Part shown: positions 5,107-5,136 of the stretch, one piece after another
Position numbering within the stretch: position 1 is the first letter of the stretch
Layout: every line of letters starts with the position of its first letter
From: an uncultured Lachnospiraceae bacterium
Lineage (GTDB): Bacteria; Bacillota; Clostridia; Lachnospirales; Lachnospiraceae
DNA: 5,136 nucleotides
NCBI GenBank assembly: GCA_902797475.1
Contig: CADBTG010000194.1
Location: 1-5,136, forward strand
Reading direction: 5' to 3'
Program-made: the position numbers and the translations under genes
Notes under the pieces: model-generated
Databases searched by the model: none
What the model was told of the DNA's origin: nothing
Seen by the model: the letters and a program-made list of their open reading frames with translations, nothing else

Positions 5107-5136
5107 GCCCTGACGTTGGCCGCAACCGCCAGAACA
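5107..5136. other. Short tail after the CNNM/CBS gene
   Basis: Thirty bases follow the stop codon. I see no hairpin, promoter or ribosome binding site in them. The terminator or next gene lies beyond the window. Confidence 0.4.

Noticed and set aside
1..5136. CRISPR array, insertion sequence, or novel defence operon
   Set aside because: No regularly spaced direct repeats, transposase-like frame, or terminal inverted repeats were seen. All genes belong to recognisable families.

Overview
The window looks like a chromosomal segment of an anaerobic, low-to-mid GC Firmicute, most likely a clostridial (Lachnospiraceae-like) species. The grounds are: strong GGAGG-type ribosome binding sites; textbook TTGACA-17-TATAAT promoters; a Firmicute-type elongator tRNA-Met gene with no encoded CCA; a two-gene minimal SUF system (sufC plus one sufB/D-like gene); and a CNNM/CBS (HlyC/CorC) membrane protein. 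The taxonomic call is inference from gene content, not from a marker gene.

Layout. Positions 1-506 (+) hold the 3' end of a barnase-family RNase gene followed by its barstar-family inhibitor. A long hairpin at 512-545, T-rich on both sides, closes this unit and also the unit coming from the right. Positions 553-3658 are all on the minus strand. Read in transcription order they are: sufC (ATPase), a sufB/D-like scaffold gene, a metallo-beta-lactamase-fold lipoprotein resembling the ComEC C-terminal domain, cytidine deaminase (cdd), and tRNA-Met(CAU). The four protein genes are spaced 17 and 26 bp apart and then overlap by 4 bp, so they are probably one operon. The tRNA has its own perfect consensus promoter at 654-682 but may also receive read-through. 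Positions 3659-3828 are a divergent promoter region. It carries the suf promoter leftward and a perfect consensus promoter rightward that drives the CNNM/CBS protein gene (about 3829-5106, +).

How the genes may work together. SufC and the SufB-like protein form an Fe-S cluster assembly scaffold. The lipoprotein is predicted to sit outside the membrane and to be a metal-dependent hydrolase. Together with cdd and the neighbouring RNase it hints at use of extracellular nucleic acids, but this is only context. The RNase/barstar pair is a classical enzyme/inhibitor module.

The oddest feature is the 5' end of the CNNM/CBS gene. The promoter and ribosome binding site lead to an ATG at 3822 whose frame stops after six codons at CCC-TGA-C. 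The conserved protein continues in the +1 frame, where there is no ATG, GTG or TTG until TTG 3916, which lies inside the first conserved segment. This implies a one-base indel, a non-canonical start, or +1 recoding. I see no CRISPR array, insertion sequence, rRNA or obvious new defence system.
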